Shown here piece by piece: positions 21,301 to 27,087 of a stretch of 27,087 nucleotides of DNA. Below the pieces are notes generated by a model. It was given only the letters and a program-made list of their open reading frames with translations, was not told the origin of the DNA and made no database searches. The translations under genes and the position numbers were made by a program. The stretch lies in NCBI GenBank assembly GCA_002375985.1, contig DFNH01000009.1:1-27087 (forward strand). Direction: 5' to 3'. Numbering within the stretch: position 1 is the first letter of the stretch; the number at the start of each line of letters is the position of its first letter. The DNA is from Firmicutes bacterium UBA3572 (GTDB lineage Bacteria; Bacillota; Desulfotomaculia; Desulfotomaculales; Desulforudaceae).

Positions 21301-22634
21301 ATGAAACCGCCCGCCACCTTCATGGCCGGGACCATGTCCGGGGTGGTGAACTCGGCGCAGAGAATATCTCCGTCCCGGACGAGGCTCATCTGGGCGGAAA
21401 GCGATTCTGGATCGGTGGCGTCTATGATCACCACCCGGCCCGAGGCCGCCCCGGAACCGGGAACGCCGCGGAAAAGTACCTCGGCGGTTTCAGCGAATTC
21501 GGGCCGGACCACTTTTTTCTTTTGTTCGATTATCCCGGGCGATTTGCCGGCAAAAACGGTTTCCGGTCGGGCCTGGGTGATCCAGAGTCGGTCCTGATCA
21601 TCGATGGCGAATTCGATATCCCGCAGGTCTTTATGGTGGTCGGCGATGGCCTGCACCGCCCAGGCAATTTCCCGGGCCTGATCGTCGGATACACTAAACT
21701 GCTGCCGTCGTTCTTCCGGCACCGGTTCCGTCCGGGTTCCGCCCGCCGGGTCGTTGTTGTAGACTACCATTTCTTCCTTGCTGCCTAGACGTTTCTCCAG
21801 GATGGCCATCTGGCCGGTCGGGGTGATGGCCAGGAGGTAGCGGTCCGGTGTCTGGCGGCCGCTGACGATTGCTTCACCCAGCCCTTCCCCGACCTCCAGG
21901 TAGACCACGCCTCTGGTGGTACCGTGTCTGGCGCTCCAGCCCGTCTCAATATCGACGTTAAAGGCGGTGCCGGACTTTTTGCTCCGGATCATACGCTGCA
22001 CCACCACGGCAATCTCCACCGCGAAATGGTCGAATCCCTTTTCCAGCCGGTAGCTGATCGCCCGGTCGGTGAAGAGCGAAGCCCAGCAGCGCCGGACGGC
22101 GTTCAAGACGGCCACCTCCCCCCTTACGTTCAGGTAGGTATCCTGCTGGCCGGCGAAGGAGGCATCGGGCAAATCCTCGGCAGAGGCCGAACTGCGCACC
22201 GCCACGGGTAGGTCCGGCTGGGAGGCTTCCGCAGCGAGCCGGCGGTAGGCCTGACTCAACTCCGTGACGATTTCCGGGGGTATGATGCTTTCGGCAGCCT
22301 GGATTTGCTCCCGGATGCGGTGGCCGGCCCGGGATACCGCCGCCACGAAATCGGGGGTGCCGGTAGTTAGATTTTCTAGGTGGGAGTGGATACAGGCCTT
22401 CAACTGGGGATTTGCCGCAAGGAACCGGCGGTAGGCGTTGGTGGTGACTACGAAGCCCGGCGGTACACGAATTCCGGGTATGTGTGCCAGTTCTCCCAGG
22501 TTGGCGCCCTTGCCTCCGACCAGGGAGACGTCGGTCATTCGGACCTCTTCAAAGCGCACAATCAGTTTTTCCGCCTTTCGTTTGGCATCGCGACTCTCCA
22601 TGCCGCTCCCGTCTTCACTGTGCAGCATAGCCAT
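18387..22634 (-). CDS. PEP synthase fused to degenerate PEPS barrel, HExxxH segment and ParB/Srx-like domain
   Basis: 1415 residues; ordinary PEP synthase has about 800. Residues 25-370: the ATP-grasp domain (VGGKGANLGEL, RSSASAEDLPDASFAGQQDT, WITQARPET). 390-510: the phosphohistidine domain, GGTTSHAAI with His454. 520-855: the PEP/pyruvate barrel, complete with YRTTDFKTNEYR, SIGSNDLTQ and GLCGQRPS (Cys816). These make an apparently active ATP + pyruvate to PEP enzyme. After a linker (856-895), residues 900-1125 repeat the barrel without catalytic residues (SINEPKLAQ; no Cys). 1130-1300 contains YHEIVSHIAHG, a zinc-peptidase-like HExxxH, followed by ETEALRDTAAYLI. 1300-1375 resembles ParB/sulfiredoxin domains (VRELRP, YILDGHSRAAVA). 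ATG at 22634 has a weak ribosome site; ATG 11 codons on is an alternative. Confidence 0.88.
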   Translation of the reverse strand: MAMLHSEDGSGMESRDAKRKAEKLIVRFEEVRMTDVSLVGGKGANLGELAHIPGIRVPPGFVVTTNAYRRFLAANPQLKACIHSHLENLTTGTPDFVAAVSRAGHRIREQIQAAESIIPPEIVTELSQAYRRLAAEASQPDLPVAVRSSASAEDLPDASFAGQQDTYLNVRGEVAVLNAVRRCWASLFTDRAISYRLEKGFDHFAVEIAVVVQRMIRSKKSGTAFNVDIETGWSARHGTTRGVVYLEVGEGLGEAIVSGRQTPDRYLLAITPTGQMAILEKRLGSKEEMVVYNNDPAGGTRTEPVPEERRQQFSVSDDQAREIAWAVQAIADHHKDLRDIEFAIDDQDRLWITQARPETVFAGKSPGIIEQKKKVVRPEFAETAEVLFRGVPGSGAASGRVVIIDATDPESLSAQMSLVRDGDILCAEFTTPDMVPAMKVAGGFITAVGGTTSHAAIVARELRKPAVVGVGNGFLEQLRFLQAQAAERNEELVVTVDANTGRVYTGCSPLDEVLVETGDDIDLNSLPVTKTKIGLIVANPAVARLFPVARHPSHYGVSLMRAEFALAEIGVHPQALWAYDHGEFEPGGRLESQGRLRRAITERIRGYASGKQFYVETLARAIAAIAATQMPTQTVIYRTTDFKTNEYREMLGGSLFEREEPNPMLGFRGEGRMIDPEYTDVFRWELEAVKTAREMGYKNVALMLPVVRTPGELKRALDFLAAEGLVRGKDHLEIGIMVEVPYNALDLEAFLLDEGGRPRVDFISIGSNDLTQFTLATGRDNDRMRGVFDEADPAVIRAIETVITTARRLGIKTGLCGQRPSNDPAFAGKLVELGIDSIGVADTSYIQVVRMVAAAEAAASQADAAPPTAKPTPLDHHLTTVGTATTPPLREWPCRRLQARHVLSMLGRHPVYLARSVPEPEAVYTREFFEEMVLAAQATPPDQVLVYSTNDLDPLGFRSLEGGAGHENTDDNPLMGFSGTARLTDPEYEPFFRWELHALKKAAGQGLPIWLELTQVRTLAELDRALDIIAQEGLDGLPVGLEIGVPANVLLADRFLSRKLYFISINEPKLAQYLLAADFANPKVLVPPEEIREALRKARVVIERTAADYGLTLVAGIPLEPEDTAAGGVLPHYPFRVPYKQKIKYRQHPVVLAEFAIRHQEPRIVFLEGVLEAHENQTLTRLLRHAAPVLVENAPLCRADCRFRLVITPELEWIAEASIENQSVYLHPCFFDLTEAEQIVILYHEIVSHIAHGEQDETEALRDTAAYLIHDGSRRWFKHGLLLTLLHNAFRQIYGPLIEVRVERVDVRELRPTHELDCEEAELREKLVQVVAKQVPLLLVWEQGGRYILDGHSRAAVAYHLGKYQLDAIVIRPTGQVKNNPVEHMRYELGAFLHGMRRVADLKVRRTVNAWQEAN

Positions 22635-22653
22635 TCCTGGTCAACCCCCCCGT

Positions 22654-22690
22654 AAAAAATCAAGCCTCCCCGGTTTTGTCCGTCAGGAGG
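22654..22690 (-). terminator. terminator-like hairpin in the leader of the PEP synthase fusion
   Basis: On the minus strand CCTCC (22690-22686) and a distal GGAGG (22669-22665) pair around an inner CGG/CCG, followed by CTTGATTTTTT. It stands about 20 nt before the start codon and after the promoter at 22792-22821, so it may act as an attenuator. The rest of 22635-22955 holds that promoter and the terminator at 22924; nothing else is evident. Confidence 0.4.
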
Positions 22691-22791
22691 TTTGGGCTGT
22701 GGTCAATGGGTAGTCGATATGAAACAGGCTGTTTAGTGAACCTCTGAGGGCACGATTCACCAGGGAACACAAAATCGGATTGATTAGTTGG

Positions 22792-22821
22792 AGAATAGCA
22801 TAATGGCTTTGAATGTGTCAA
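22792..22821 (-). promoter_or_regulatory. sigma-A promoter of the PEP synthase fusion gene
   Basis: Minus strand TTGACA (22821-22816), 18-bp spacer and TATTCT (22797-22792). The leader to the start codon is about 150 nt. Confidence 0.6.
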
Positions 22822-22923
22822 CCTATTTAGTTCGACAGGGTGATTTGTGTTGGGATATTAACTAAAGGGAACGCACGTTAGGCTCACTCAAAGGGGGGTT
22901 GGGTCGAGTTTAAACAAAATGGC

Positions 22924-22951
22924 AAAGCCCGGGCTTTTCATCCCGGGCTTT
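22924..22951 (-). terminator. terminator after the second UspA gene
   Basis: AAAGCCCGGG (22924-22933) and CCCGGGCTTT (22942-22951), a perfect 10-bp stem with an 8-nt loop, just after the UspA stop at 22956. The minus strand continues GCCATTTTGTTT. Confidence 0.75.
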
Positions 22952-22955
22952 TACG

Positions 22956-23384
22956 CTAGCAGGACTTGCAGATGAGAATTACCGGACACCCGGCCAGCCT
23001 GGTTACCTTACGGGCTACGCTCCCGAACAGGAGAGCCCCCAATTGGCTGTGTCCGGTGGCGCCGATGATAATATGGTCGCAGTTTTCTTCGCGGGCGTAC
23101 TGGCAAATCATTTCCCCGGGATCGCCGGGAAGGCAGACCTTCTCCACCGCCAGATTTTCTTTTTCAAACAACGCGGCCGCTTCATTTACGACTTCCTCGG
23201 CCCGCTTACGGTAGGCGTTCTCAATGCTGACGTGGGCGTCGTACTCGCGCAGGTTGGGCACTTTGTACACGTGAAGGACGATCACCGTCGCGTCGGGATG
23301 GTGCCGTTTGAGCTTGACAGCGTATTCGGTGGCCGCAAGGGCGTTATCCGAGCCATCGGTTGCTAATAAGACCTTGTTAAACAT
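22956..23384 (-). CDS. universal stress protein (UspA family)
   Basis: 142 residues, one Usp domain, closely similar to the protein at 17928-18350 (both begin MF-KVLLATDGSDNA-like and share GDPGE, CDHIIIGA and LLFGSVARKVT). The ATP motif G-x2-G-x9-G-S is present (GATGHSQLGALLFGS). It ends CPVILICKSC, with two cysteines its paralogue lacks. ATG at 23384, after GAGGTGAGGGTGACCAT. Transcribed alone, from the promoter at 23452 to the terminator at 22924. Confidence 0.92.
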   Translation of the reverse strand: MFNKVLLATDGSDNALAATEYAVKLKRHHPDATVIVLHVYKVPNLREYDAHVSIENAYRKRAEEVVNEAAALFEKENLAVEKVCLPGDPGEMICQYAREENCDHIIIGATGHSQLGALLFGSVARKVTRLAGCPVILICKSC

Positions 23385-23451
23385 ATGGTCACCCTCACCT
23401 CCTGAAGACCTTAGCCCGCCCGGGAGATTGATACAACAATCACTTGCTTAT

Positions 23452-23481
23452 TCTATACCATACCCTTTGTTTCCTTGTCAA
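23452..23481 (-). promoter_or_regulatory. sigma-A promoter of the second UspA gene
   Basis: Minus strand TTGACA (23481-23476), 18-bp spacer and TATAGA (23457-23452). The remainder of the gap to 23670 shows no feature I can support beyond an open frame discussed among the rejected items. Confidence 0.65.
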
Positions 23482-23670
23482 CCAACCAAATGTTTTGGCC
23501 GCGTAATGTACGGAGGTGATCTGTTTCAATATCCATAAGCACTGGCGGAGAAGTCTTGGTTTGACAACAATTTAAACCGGGCCGGAACGAGCTACGGCAG
23601 CATGATTTTGCCGAACCTGGTGATTTTGTTGCGAACCCCGGAGCAAGCCATGGCTCGTTACGTGTGTCAC

Positions 23671-23701
23671 AAAAGGAGCCCACAACGCTACTGGGGGCTC
23701 C
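23671..23701 (-). terminator. terminator of the nitroreductase gene
   Basis: GGAGCCC (23675-23681) pairs with GGGCTCC (23695-23701). On the minus strand the stem is followed by TTTTGTG (complement of 23674 downward). Confidence 0.7.
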
Positions 23702-23749
23702 ATCATGTATGGTAGATTAGATTGCTCCTTGCCGGGAACGGCTCGCCGG

Positions 23750-24319
23750 TCAACCAAGGATGATTTCTTCCAGGCGTCGCTTGGGGACGTGGTGCACCCC
23801 CTCCGCATCGCGCCAGTATTTGATATCTCCGTCGGGACCTACCGTTTCTAGTTTTATCTGCTCGGCTGGTTTGCCCAGTGCGATTACCAGCAGGATTTCG
23901 TACCGTGCGGGGATGTTCAGTGCGGCCCGGAGACCATCTTTATTAATGGCGCCGATGATGCAACCTGCCAATCCTCTTTCGGTGGCACCCAGGAGGATGT
24001 TCTGGGCGGCAATGCCGTGATCGCACCAGAAGTTCCTGGTTAAGCTGGTGTCGCCGAGGATCACGATGTAGGCGCTGGGCCTTTCGCCCTCGGCCGGCCC
24101 AGGCCAGTCTTTGAGGTAAGCCGCCCAGGCCAGGTGCGGGAAAATGAGTGCGTTCTTTTCCGGTGTGTGCGCCAAAAGATACCTGAGCGGTTGAAGATTG
24201 GCGGCCGAGGCGCCAAGTCGGGCCAAATTCACCAGTTCTACCAGGGTATCGCGCCCGATGGCGAAATGTTCTTCAAAGCGTCGGCAACTGCGGGTTCGTC
24301 TGACCAGGTCCAGGAGCAT
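23750..24319 (-). CDS. nitroreductase-family protein
   Basis: 189 residues with the FMN-binding nitroreductase fold: RRTRSCRRFEE at the N-terminus, the LARLGASAANLQPLRYLL phosphate/ribityl region, DHGIAAQNILLGATERGLAGC (about 105-125) and IALGKPAE near the end. These are NAD(P)H-dependent flavin oxidoreductases; many small clostridial members have unknown substrates. ATG at 24319 with a G-rich ribosome site (GGGGGG) 11 bases upstream. It is flanked by a terminator downstream and apparently forms a single-gene unit, unless the small frame upstream is real. Confidence 0.88.
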   Translation of the reverse strand: MLLDLVRRTRSCRRFEEHFAIGRDTLVELVNLARLGASAANLQPLRYLLAHTPEKNALIFPHLAWAAYLKDWPGPAEGERPSAYIVILGDTSLTRNFWCDHGIAAQNILLGATERGLAGCIIGAINKDGLRAALNIPARYEILLVIALGKPAEQIKLETVGPDGDIKYWRDAEGVHHVPKRRLEEIILG

Positions 24320-24497
24320 ACCGTTTGCGGCCCCCCGTTTTCGTTTTCGGTTCTCTTACGGCAATCAGCCGCCTGGCAAGCGCCAGGCACACGGCTACGG
24401 CCACGGCGAATGAGTATGGCGGAAATAACGATCCGCCGATAAGGAGACTTTTGTTGCGCGCTCGTTGGACCACCTCCGACCGTACTGTATCTCTCAT
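24273..24497 (-). CDS. possible small membrane protein (74 residues)
   Basis: A minus-strand open frame in the 367-bp gap between the nitroreductase and dCMP deaminase genes. It has one clear hydrophobic helix (SLFPPYSFAVAVAVCLALA) between basic flanks and a basic tail. It overlaps the nitroreductase start by 47 bp. The ATG at 24497 has no ribosome site; a GTG at 24473 lies within GGAGGTG. Without comparison it cannot be told from a chance frame. The rest of the gap (24498-24640) shows nothing I can name. Confidence 0.25.
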   Translation of the reverse strand: MRDTVRSEVVQRARNKSLLIGGSLFPPYSFAVAVAVCLALARRLIAVREPKTKTGGRKRYAPGPGQTNPQLPTL

Positions 24498-24642
24498 AAG
24501 GGTTCCGCTTTAAAGCCCGAATTCCTGCCGCCGGCGGATATTTAACTGCCGGTTTTTTCCTGTTGTGGCCCCGGGGCCCCGTGTGCACCGGTCGGGCGCC
24601 TGGCACGCTCGTCTTTTAGTGATTAGGTTGTGTGGGTTTATG

Positions 24643-24651
24643 TGGTATGAT
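24643..24651 (+). promoter_or_regulatory. possible extended -10 promoter of the dCMP deaminase gene
   Basis: TGGTATGAT (24643-24651) is an extended -10 type element 35 bp before the TTG start; the -35 region (TTAGGT, 24623-24628) is weak. Confidence 0.4.
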
Positions 24652-24686
24652 GCTGATATCCCGAAATAAGAAAGGAGCGTTGCCTT

Positions 24687-25133
24687 TTGCGGCCTACCTG
24701 GGATGAGATATTTATGGAGCAGGCACACCTTATGGCCCGTCGTTCCACCTGCCTGCGCCGGCACGTGGGCGCGGTGCTGGTGCGGGATCAACGAGCCATC
24801 GCCAGCGGATACAACGGCCCGCCTTCTGGGTTGCCGCACTGTGACGAGCGGGGCGGGTGCCTGCGGGAGCAGTTGGGGGTGCCCAGCGGCCACCGCCAGG
24901 AGATCTGTCGCGCGCTGCACGCGGAGCAAAACGTGATCTTGCAGCTGGCTATCACGGGCCTGAGTGGAAAGGACACCACCCTGTACGTTACCCACTTCCC
25001 GTGTTTCACTTGCGCGAAGCTGTTGGTGCAGTTGGGAGTGCGGCGGATTGTCTTCGCCCGTGGTTATCCCGATCATTTTTCCGCCGACCTGTTGGACGAG
25101 GCCGGGATCGAGATCGTGGAGGCCACCTCCTAG
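24687..25133 (+). CDS. dCMP deaminase / ComEB-type cytidine deaminase
   Basis: 148 residues. Zinc-dependent deamination of dCMP to dUMP for thymidylate supply. The motifs are HAEQNVI (His78, Glu80) and PCFTCAK (Cys106, Cys109), the standard zinc site; WDEIFMEQAHLMARRSTCLR and GYNGPPSGLPHC are also typical, with extra Cys/His that may bind a second zinc. The start is TTG at 24687, nine bases after AAGGAGC. Its stop overlaps the stop of the convergent YkgJ-type gene by three bases, so there is no terminator between them. Confidence 0.92.
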   Translation: MRPTWDEIFMEQAHLMARRSTCLRRHVGAVLVRDQRAIASGYNGPPSGLPHCDERGGCLREQLGVPSGHRQEICRALHAEQNVILQLAITGLSGKDTTLYVTHFPCFTCAKLLVQLGVRRIVFARGYPDHFSADLLDEAGIEIVEATS

Positions 25134-25813
25134 AATTGTTTTCCGTCTGTTAGTTGGCGCCAAAGGTCTGGGGGGCAGACTGCTTTCAGGGGAACCTCGC
25201 GGTAAGCGGTCCGACCGGCAAAGGGGGTGGGCGGCCAGTCGGTCAGACGGGGTCGGGGTCGGTACCCCTCGTGGATGAGCGGTGGCTTACCGCGGTTCCG
25301 TGCCACCAGTAGCCACTGCCGTACCAGTTCGTCCTCGCCCCGGTTGACCAGGACCGCACGCAGGCGCCGGCTTCGGGGGGTGGATGGACAGCAGATGAAG
25401 GTCCGGCAGGTAAGCGGCCGGGCCGGGTATACCCTGCAGGTACCGTACACTGGCTCCAAGAAGCAGCAGCGACCTTCGGCATCGGCGGCCAGCGTAATGT
25501 CCACTGCCGGACCGTCCACCAGTACGTGGCCGTAAGTGGCCAGAAAGGTTTCCAGGTCGGTGTCCGGGGCCACAGCCGCTCGCAGGTTCAGATAGTCGAT
25601 CCAGGTCAGCGGCAGTCTTTCGGCGCAGCAGCGGTCGCAGCCGCGGCAAGAGTTCCGCCCGGGAGCACGGCCGCGGTAGAGACCGGCGCCGGCGATGGCC
25701 CGGTCCAGTGCGGTGAGGTAATCCTCAACCGTGGCGTCAGGTCGCCGCACGGCCACGTCGTAGCCCGCTTGCCCTTTTATGTTCCGAACCTGGATCTCCA
25801 CTTTCGCGGCCAA
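25130..25813 (-). CDS. YkgJ-family cysteine cluster protein
   Basis: 227 residues. The YkgJ (CxxCxxCC) domain: CRGCDRCC (Cys56, 59, 62, 63), then CC at 116-117, YGTCRVYPARPLTCRTF (Cys126, Cys136) and CC at 141-142. This spacing is thought to bind a metal, zinc or an iron-sulfur cluster; the biochemical role is unknown. Start TTG at 25813, nine bases after GGGAGG. The C-terminal 60 residues (rich in P and R) are outside the domain. Soluble, apparently monocistronic. Confidence 0.85.
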   Translation of the reverse strand: MAAKVEIQVRNIKGQAGYDVAVRRPDATVEDYLTALDRAIAGAGLYRGRAPGRNSCRGCDRCCAERLPLTWIDYLNLRAAVAPDTDLETFLATYGHVLVDGPAVDITLAADAEGRCCFLEPVYGTCRVYPARPLTCRTFICCPSTPRSRRLRAVLVNRGEDELVRQWLLVARNRGKPPLIHEGYRPRPRLTDWPPTPFAGRTAYREVPLKAVCPPDLWRQLTDGKQF

Positions 25814-25894
25814 GCGTCTCAGCCTCCCACTCCTGTATTATAGCGAAAAAAGGTGACCGATCCTATTCTTGCAGGCGTATTGTATCAGGCCTTC

Positions 25895-26455
25895 CTAAGT
25901 ACGTCCGGTAAAGATGGATTTCAGGTTTTTTACGCTATTGACCAGTCCGAAATACACGTGCCCGGCGATGGAAAGGGTAAGGGCCACCGAAACCAGGTAA
26001 ATGAGCCGGCGGATGTTGTTCAGGCCGCCGAACAATACGATCCATTTTTCAAAGAAGCGGGGGAAGTACAGGAGCCAGCCCAGAAGCAGGGCGAAGGGGA
26101 TAAGGAACAGCCAGAAGGTGTAAAGCAGTTTCTGTCCCGGATTGTACTTGGGGAACCGGGGTTTTTTGGGGGTCAGGAATAACTCGTAGGCCAAAAACTT
26201 TTTTATTCTGGAACCCAAGTCCTTGCTTTGGGGGATGATTTCGGCCTTGTCTCTGGTGAAGAGGTAGACTACAAAGAGCCCTGTAAGCAGGTACGCGTTG
26301 ATGAAGTGCATTTTTTTGGCTGAGCGTATGTTGGGTAGCGTCAGGCGCCGAGACGGGTTGGTCAGGTAAAACCCGGTCAGCAATTCGATCAGCATCGTCG
26401 GTACCAAGAGCCAGTGAAACAGGCGGATTGACAACGGATGCCGTAGTTTACCCAC
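25895..26455 (-). CDS. [NiFe]-hydrogenase-associated cytochrome b subunit
   Basis: 186 residues with four hydrophobic segments (about 13-31, 52-66, 110-130, 150-170). Candidate heme ligands are His14 (LFHWLLV), His50 (KKMHFINAYLLTG) and His166 (AGHVYFG). It belongs to the prokaryotic cytochrome b561/Ni-hydrogenase b-type family and would pass electrons from the hydrogenase to the membrane quinone pool. GTG at 26455 follows AAAGGTGAAATGAA. It lies 55 bp after the hydrogenase large subunit on the same strand, as in hyaABC/hydABC operons. Shorter than E. coli HyaC (about 235 residues). Confidence 0.85.
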   Translation of the reverse strand: MGKLRHPLSIRLFHWLLVPTMLIELLTGFYLTNPSRRLTLPNIRSAKKMHFINAYLLTGLFVVYLFTRDKAEIIPQSKDLGSRIKKFLAYELFLTPKKPRFPKYNPGQKLLYTFWLFLIPFALLLGWLLYFPRFFEKWIVLFGGLNNIRRLIYLVSVALTLSIAGHVYFGLVNSVKNLKSIFTGRT

Positions 26456-26481
26456 TTCATTTCACCTTTGGAGCAGCAGAG

Positions 26482-26490
26482 TTATCCACA
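26482..26490 (+). promoter_or_regulatory. perfect DnaA box (isolated)
   Basis: TTATCCACA, the consensus DnaA 9-mer, lies in the 55-bp gap between the hydrogenase large subunit and cytochrome genes. No further boxes or AT-rich unwinding region are near, so it is not an origin; it may be chance or a regulatory DnaA site. Confidence 0.4.
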
Positions 26491-26510
26491 AAACCTGCCT
26501 GTGTCTTTCC

Positions 26511-27087
26511 CTAGAGAACAATGAACCGGTTCGGCACAGGCCGGTCCAGGACAACGACGTGGGCGGCACAGGCCATGCAGGGATCGAATGAACGTATTAT
26601 GCGTCCGATCTCCACCGGGAATTCGGGGTCGGCCACCGGCGTGCCCAGTAGGGCTTCTTCCGTCGGTCCCGGCCGACCGTCGTCGTCGTGGGGGGAGAAG
26701 TTCCAGGCGGTAGGGGTGACGATCTGGTAATGCTTGATTCGTCCTCCGTCCACCTTAAGCCAATGGCCAAGGGGGCCCCGCATGGCCCCGGTCAACCCCA
26801 CGCCCGTGCCGGTGTCCGGAACTCGGTAGCTCTTGAATACAGACTGTCCGGGCTTGAGGACGGTGAGCCACTTATGCATCAGAGCCGCCACTTCGCGGGA
26901 GAGTAGCGCCCGGGCAATCAGGCGGTCCATGACCGAGACGCCCCGCTGGTAGTTACCCCGGATCCAGAGTTGGGCCAGCGGGCCGCCTTCCAGAGCCAGT
27001 CCGCGATAGCGGGGGGCCTTGTTATAGGAGTAACCGCCGGGCTTGGCCGGGTTGGGCCGGGATTCGGCCGCCATGGGGTGGGCGGGA
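26511..27087 (-). CDS. [NiFe] hydrogenase large subunit, C-terminal part (runs off the window)
   Basis: The frame is open to the window edge, so about 192 residues of a protein usually near 500-570 are seen. Typical elements are RPNPAKPGGYSYNKAPRYRG, ALEGGPLAQLWI, the TAWNFSPHDDDGRPGPTEEA segment and the nickel-binding DPCMACAAH. After this histidine come 15 residues (VVVLDRPVPNRFIVL), the C-terminal peptide that a HyaD/HybD-type protease normally removes once nickel is inserted. With the downstream cytochrome b it indicates a membrane-bound uptake (group 1) hydrogenase. An internal ATG at 27074 is not a start: upstream codons continue the family sequence. Confidence 0.93.
   Translation of the reverse strand, partial: PAHPMAAESRPNPAKPGGYSYNKAPRYRGLALEGGPLAQLWIRGNYQRGVSVMDRLIARALLSREVAALMHKWLTVLKPGQSVFKSYRVPDTGTGVGLTGAMRGPLGHWLKVDGGRIKHYQIVTPTAWNFSPHDDDGRPGPTEEALLGTPVADPEFPVEIGRIIRSFDPCMACAAHVVVLDRPVPNRFIVL

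Noticed and set aside
23539..23715. Plus-strand 58-codon open stretch (ALAEKSWFDNNLNRAG...ARYVCHKRS) upstream of the nitroreductase terminator
   Set aside because: It reads somewhat like protein but has no start codon or ribosome site, overlaps a terminator, and I recognise no family; at most a gene fragment.

Overview
The window reads as chromosome of an anaerobic, spore-forming, GC-rich member of the Bacillota, of the Desulfotomaculum/Pelotomaculum/Moorella kind. The reasons are a SleB-type spore hydrolase, strong AGGAGG-type ribosome sites with many GTG and TTG starts, sigma-A promoters, a Bacillus-type Pho box, a pyruvoyl arginine decarboxylase, and an uptake [NiFe] hydrogenase with its cytochrome b. 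The lineage is an inference; no 16S or other marker gene is present.

Layout. 1-2820 is a worn region: the 3' end of a group II intron with a frameshifted maturase, an intact SleB-like gene, a frameshifted small gene, a Q/Y-rich coiled-coil protein cut by an in-frame TAA, and a relic of a P-type cation ATPase. 2820-5340 holds a lone family 5 solute-binding protein diverging from an endonuclease IV-like TIM-barrel protein. 5459-7671 is a polyamine operon (arginine decarboxylase, spermidine synthase, agmatinase). 7868-8217 is a tRNA-Asp/Phe/Gly unit with promoter and terminator. 8217-13055 is a phosphate regulon: response regulator, small coiled-coil protein, pstC, pstA, metallophosphoesterase, pstS. 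Three promoters there carry the same array of four 11-bp repeats placed 9 nt before the -10. tRNA-Cys follows. 13341-15722 (minus) is an operon of two tandem paralogues of unknown function plus a radical SAM/SPASM protein. 15963-17887 is a translationally coupled pair, an internally duplicated DUF5752-like protein and a trehalose synthase-type glycosyltransferase. 17928-23384 (minus) has two UspA proteins flanking a 1415-residue gene: a complete PEP synthase followed by a degenerate second PEP-synthase barrel, a segment with an HExxxH motif and a ParB/sulfiredoxin-like domain. 23750-25813 holds a nitroreductase, a dCMP deaminase and a YkgJ-type cysteine-cluster protein. 25895-27087 (minus) holds the cytochrome b and the C-terminal part of the large subunit of a [NiFe] hydrogenase, which runs off the window.

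How the genes work together. The polyamine genes can convert arginine to agmatine and then to putrescine/spermidine, given decarboxylated SAM made elsewhere. The Pho genes form a PhoP-controlled uptake system, although pstB, phoU and the sensor kinase are not here. The most unusual item is the PEP synthase fusion. The radical SAM operon with its paired paralogues is the best candidate for an uncharacterised system.
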